A DNA stretch of 64,000 nucleotides from Paenibacillus ihbetae (GTDB taxonomy: Bacteria > Bacillota > Bacilli > Paenibacillales > Paenibacillaceae): positions 744,001 through 808,000 of the forward strand of contig NZ_CP016809.1 of assembly GCF_002741055.1 (NCBI RefSeq), written 5' to 3'. Under the pieces are notes generated by a model. It was not told the origin of the DNA. It ran no database searches and was given only the letters and a program-made list of their open reading frames with translations. Made by a program: the position numbers and the translations under genes. The stretch's first letter is position 1. Each line of letters starts with the position of its first letter. Below, one piece after another: positions 62,843 to 64,000 of the stretch.

Positions 62843-62893
62843 TCCGAATAATAACATCATCCGAATAATAATATCATCTGAATAATAGCATCA
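62843..62893. repeat. 17-bp direct repeat, three copies
   Basis: Three abutting units TCCGAATAATAACATCA (62843-62859, 62860-62876, 62877-62893) with three substitutions in all, followed by a partial fourth. It lies just beyond the MarR stop. Confidence 0.85.
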
Positions 62894-62912
62894 TCCGATG
62901 ATAAGCTGGCAG

Positions 62913-63350
62913 TTATACCTCCACTAAGGCTTCCTGTGGAGACGTGCTGATCTTACCAAGCAAATATACCAGCAGCTGCTGATTATGCGAAGAGATACGA
63001 TTTAGCACCTGTGACAGATATTCATCCCGAACCCGCATGCCGCGGCTGTATTCCTCGTTTCCTTTATAGGAAATCGTAACCCACACAATGCGCCGATCAT
63101 GCTCATCACGCTCCCGCTTAATCAAGCCATTCTTCTCCATGCGATCAAGAAGCATCGTGACCGCAGCCGGACTGGTAGCCAGATACGGGATAAAATCCGA
63201 GGGCTTCATCCGCTCCTGTTCCTGAAGCACCTCCAGCACGGTCAGTTGCGCTTCGGTCAACGTAGGCGCAAGTCCAGCCTCCATATGAAGCTTGTAATCC
63301 TTGGCCAGCTTGGACCATACCTTCGCGAATTCAGCAGTATGCATGTTCAT
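62913..63350 (-). CDS. MarR-family transcriptional regulator
   Basis: 145-residue winged-helix repressor. The recognition helix region is PYLATSPAAVTMLLDRMEKN, and the wing is LIKRERDEHDRRIVWVTIS, with helical dimer ends. Whether the start is ATG 63350 or 63344 cannot be decided: the GAAGGG upstream fits either. It is not beside an obvious target gene; the upstream small membrane peptide is the nearest. Confidence 0.9.
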   Translation of the reverse strand: MNMHTAEFAKVWSKLAKDYKLHMEAGLAPTLTEAQLTVLEVLQEQERMKPSDFIPYLATSPAAVTMLLDRMEKNGLIKRERDEHDRRIVWVTISYKGNEEYSRGMRVRDEYLSQVLNRISSHNQQLLVYLLGKISTSPQEALVEV

Positions 63351-63429
63351 CCATCCCTTCTGCTATATCTGATCGAACCTGATTCGAAATCACCCGATAT
63401 CTGCACCGCATCTCCATAGGCCGCCGTTG

Positions 63430-63576
63430 TTAAGCCGAGCTGCCAGCTCTCCATAAGTCGTTTATTAGATTAATTGTTCGCGGATCGCCTACCAATATCC
63501 TTCTTTTTTCGTTAAAAAATATAATTTCCAACAATGCGACAAAACCCACCAGCCCTAGTATGACGGCATTTTTCAA
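63430..63576 (-). CDS. small single-pass membrane protein
   Basis: 48-residue ORF with TTG start at 63576 and AAGGAATG upstream. The N-terminal half is a single transmembrane helix (MKNAVILGLVGFVALLEIIF) followed by a basic turn NEKRR. The C-terminal tail ends DLWRAGSSA. No family is recognised. Its placement in an otherwise empty 490-bp gap supports it, but expression is unproven. Confidence 0.45.
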   Translation of the reverse strand: MKNAVILGLVGFVALLEIIFFNEKRRILVGDPRTINLINDLWRAGSSA

Positions 63577-63705
63577 TAATCACATTCCTTCGACAAGGCA
63601 AGACATATGTCAAAAAGTATAAATCCAAGCAGCAGAGGATGACTTCCGCTTTCTACTAATCTCCGAACTTACTACCAACAGTCGCTCGGTGACTCCTATT
63701 ATGAA

Positions 63706-63773
63706 TATGAAAAAGCATCCCTGTTGAAGCACTTGCGCATAGAGACGCACATGTGACTCGCAAGGGATGCTTT
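63706..63773 (-). terminator. terminator of the parC-like gene
   Basis: Minus-strand AAAGCATCCCT / AGGGATGCTTT stem with a 40-base loop that itself can pair (TGCG/CGCA). CTTTTTC follows. It lies 70 bp past the stop at 63841. Confidence 0.65.
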
Positions 63774-63840
63774 AGCAGATTTAAACTTAACTGTCTAACT
63801 TAACAGCTTTACAGCTAACAACTTCATCAGCTTAGCGAAA

Positions 63841-64000
63841 CTAAACTTCTTTGTCCTGCCCGCTGTTAGGCAAATGAACCAGACTCACAATCCGTCCTTT
63901 TTTGCCGACATCGGCCAGAAGCTTGCCTATCGACTTCCGTTCAGCGATCGGTACTTTCTCGGAATGAATCGGATACGCTTGCCCGTCATCCCCGTAGGCT
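63841..64000 (-). CDS. probable topoisomerase IV/gyrase subunit A, C-terminal end (cut by window edge)
   Basis: The last 53 codons of a minus-strand gene, ending LVHLPNSGQDKEV at 63841. The visible part (YGDDGQAYPIHSEKVPIAER, then KSIGKLLADVGKKGRIVSLV) has the spacing of one blade of the GyrA/ParC C-terminal beta-pinwheel, where a basic turn follows a short hairpin. ParC is favoured over GyrA because Firmicute gyrA ends in a longer acidic tail, but this is a weak argument. The product is therefore provisional. Confidence 0.45.
   Translation of the reverse strand, partial: AYGDDGQAYPIHSEKVPIAERKSIGKLLADVGKKGRIVSLVHLPNSGQDKEV

Noticed and set aside
1..64000. tRNA or rRNA genes
   Set aside because: No tRNA cloverleaf or rRNA segment was recognised anywhere in the window by reading; a tRNAscan run would settle it.

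Overview
The window looks like a chromosomal segment of an endospore-forming, low-to-medium GC Firmicute, most likely Paenibacillus. The order glnA-glnR-ynbB-hflX-spoVK-(...)-hfq-miaA-mutL-mutS-cotE follows the Bacillus/Paenibacillus layout. CotE and SpoVK mark sporulation, and the many paralogous regulators and secreted proteins fit a soil Paenibacillus. The assignment rests on gene content and order only.

Bases 1-29900 are almost entirely minus strand. They hold the start of glutamine synthetase, its repressor GlnR, a YnbB-type PLP enzyme, the GTPase HflX, and then a broken spoVK. An AT-rich insert of about 6.2 kb (about 4381-10560) separates the two ends of the native spoVK. It carries a beta-helix (pectate-lyase-like) protein, a Wzy/O-antigen-ligase-like membrane protein, several decayed gene remnants and an intact divergent spoVK copy. 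The chromosomal backbone then resumes with a YdcF-like protein, a nucleoside tri/diphosphatase, a class A penicillin-binding protein, hfq, miaA, a methyltransferase, mutL, mutS, an amidoligase-like protein, cotE, an aromatic-acid-exporter-like protein, an SsuABC/ThiXYZ-like ABC importer and an M32 carboxypeptidase.

Bases 30000-34300 are mainly plus-strand small genes: an iron-sulfur-type protein, beta-carbonic anhydrase, PadR, a Tim44-like secreted protein, DUF2653, a GNAT, a YjgB-like protein and a CWC protein. Bases 34280-40190 return to the minus strand and include a complete persulfide/sulfite detoxification cluster: CstR, TusA, DsrE, TusA-rhodanese, metallo-beta-lactamase-rhodanese and TauE. 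Four copies of a near-palindromic operator precede its units. Bases 40200-50500 mix a MATE exporter, two papain-like families, a secreted coiled-coil protein, a sugar-dehydrogenase/aldo-keto reductase pair with a divergent AraC regulator, and a VOC-AlkC/D-TetR module with an apparent TetR operator.

Bases 50500-64000 hold a 1009-residue multi-PAS histidine kinase, PepF, a MutS2 paralogue, a GNAT, an rRNA-type methyltransferase, an RluA pseudouridine synthase, a chitin-type LPMO with an apparent frameshift, a MarR regulator and the 3' end of a probable parC.

The most striking element is the leader of the MutS2 paralogue (55852-56331). It has a strong promoter, a seven-residue leader peptide, a perfect 12-bp pairing between the leader-peptide codons and a downstream segment, and a terminator whose 5' arm can instead pair with that same segment. 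A second terminator follows. This is the layout of ribosome-mediated attenuation. The gene lacks most or all of the Smr nuclease but keeps the ATPase and KOW-like regions. Together these suggest a drug-inducible ribosome-rescue or ribosome-splitting factor, analogous to attenuated HflXr and ABC-F resistance genes.
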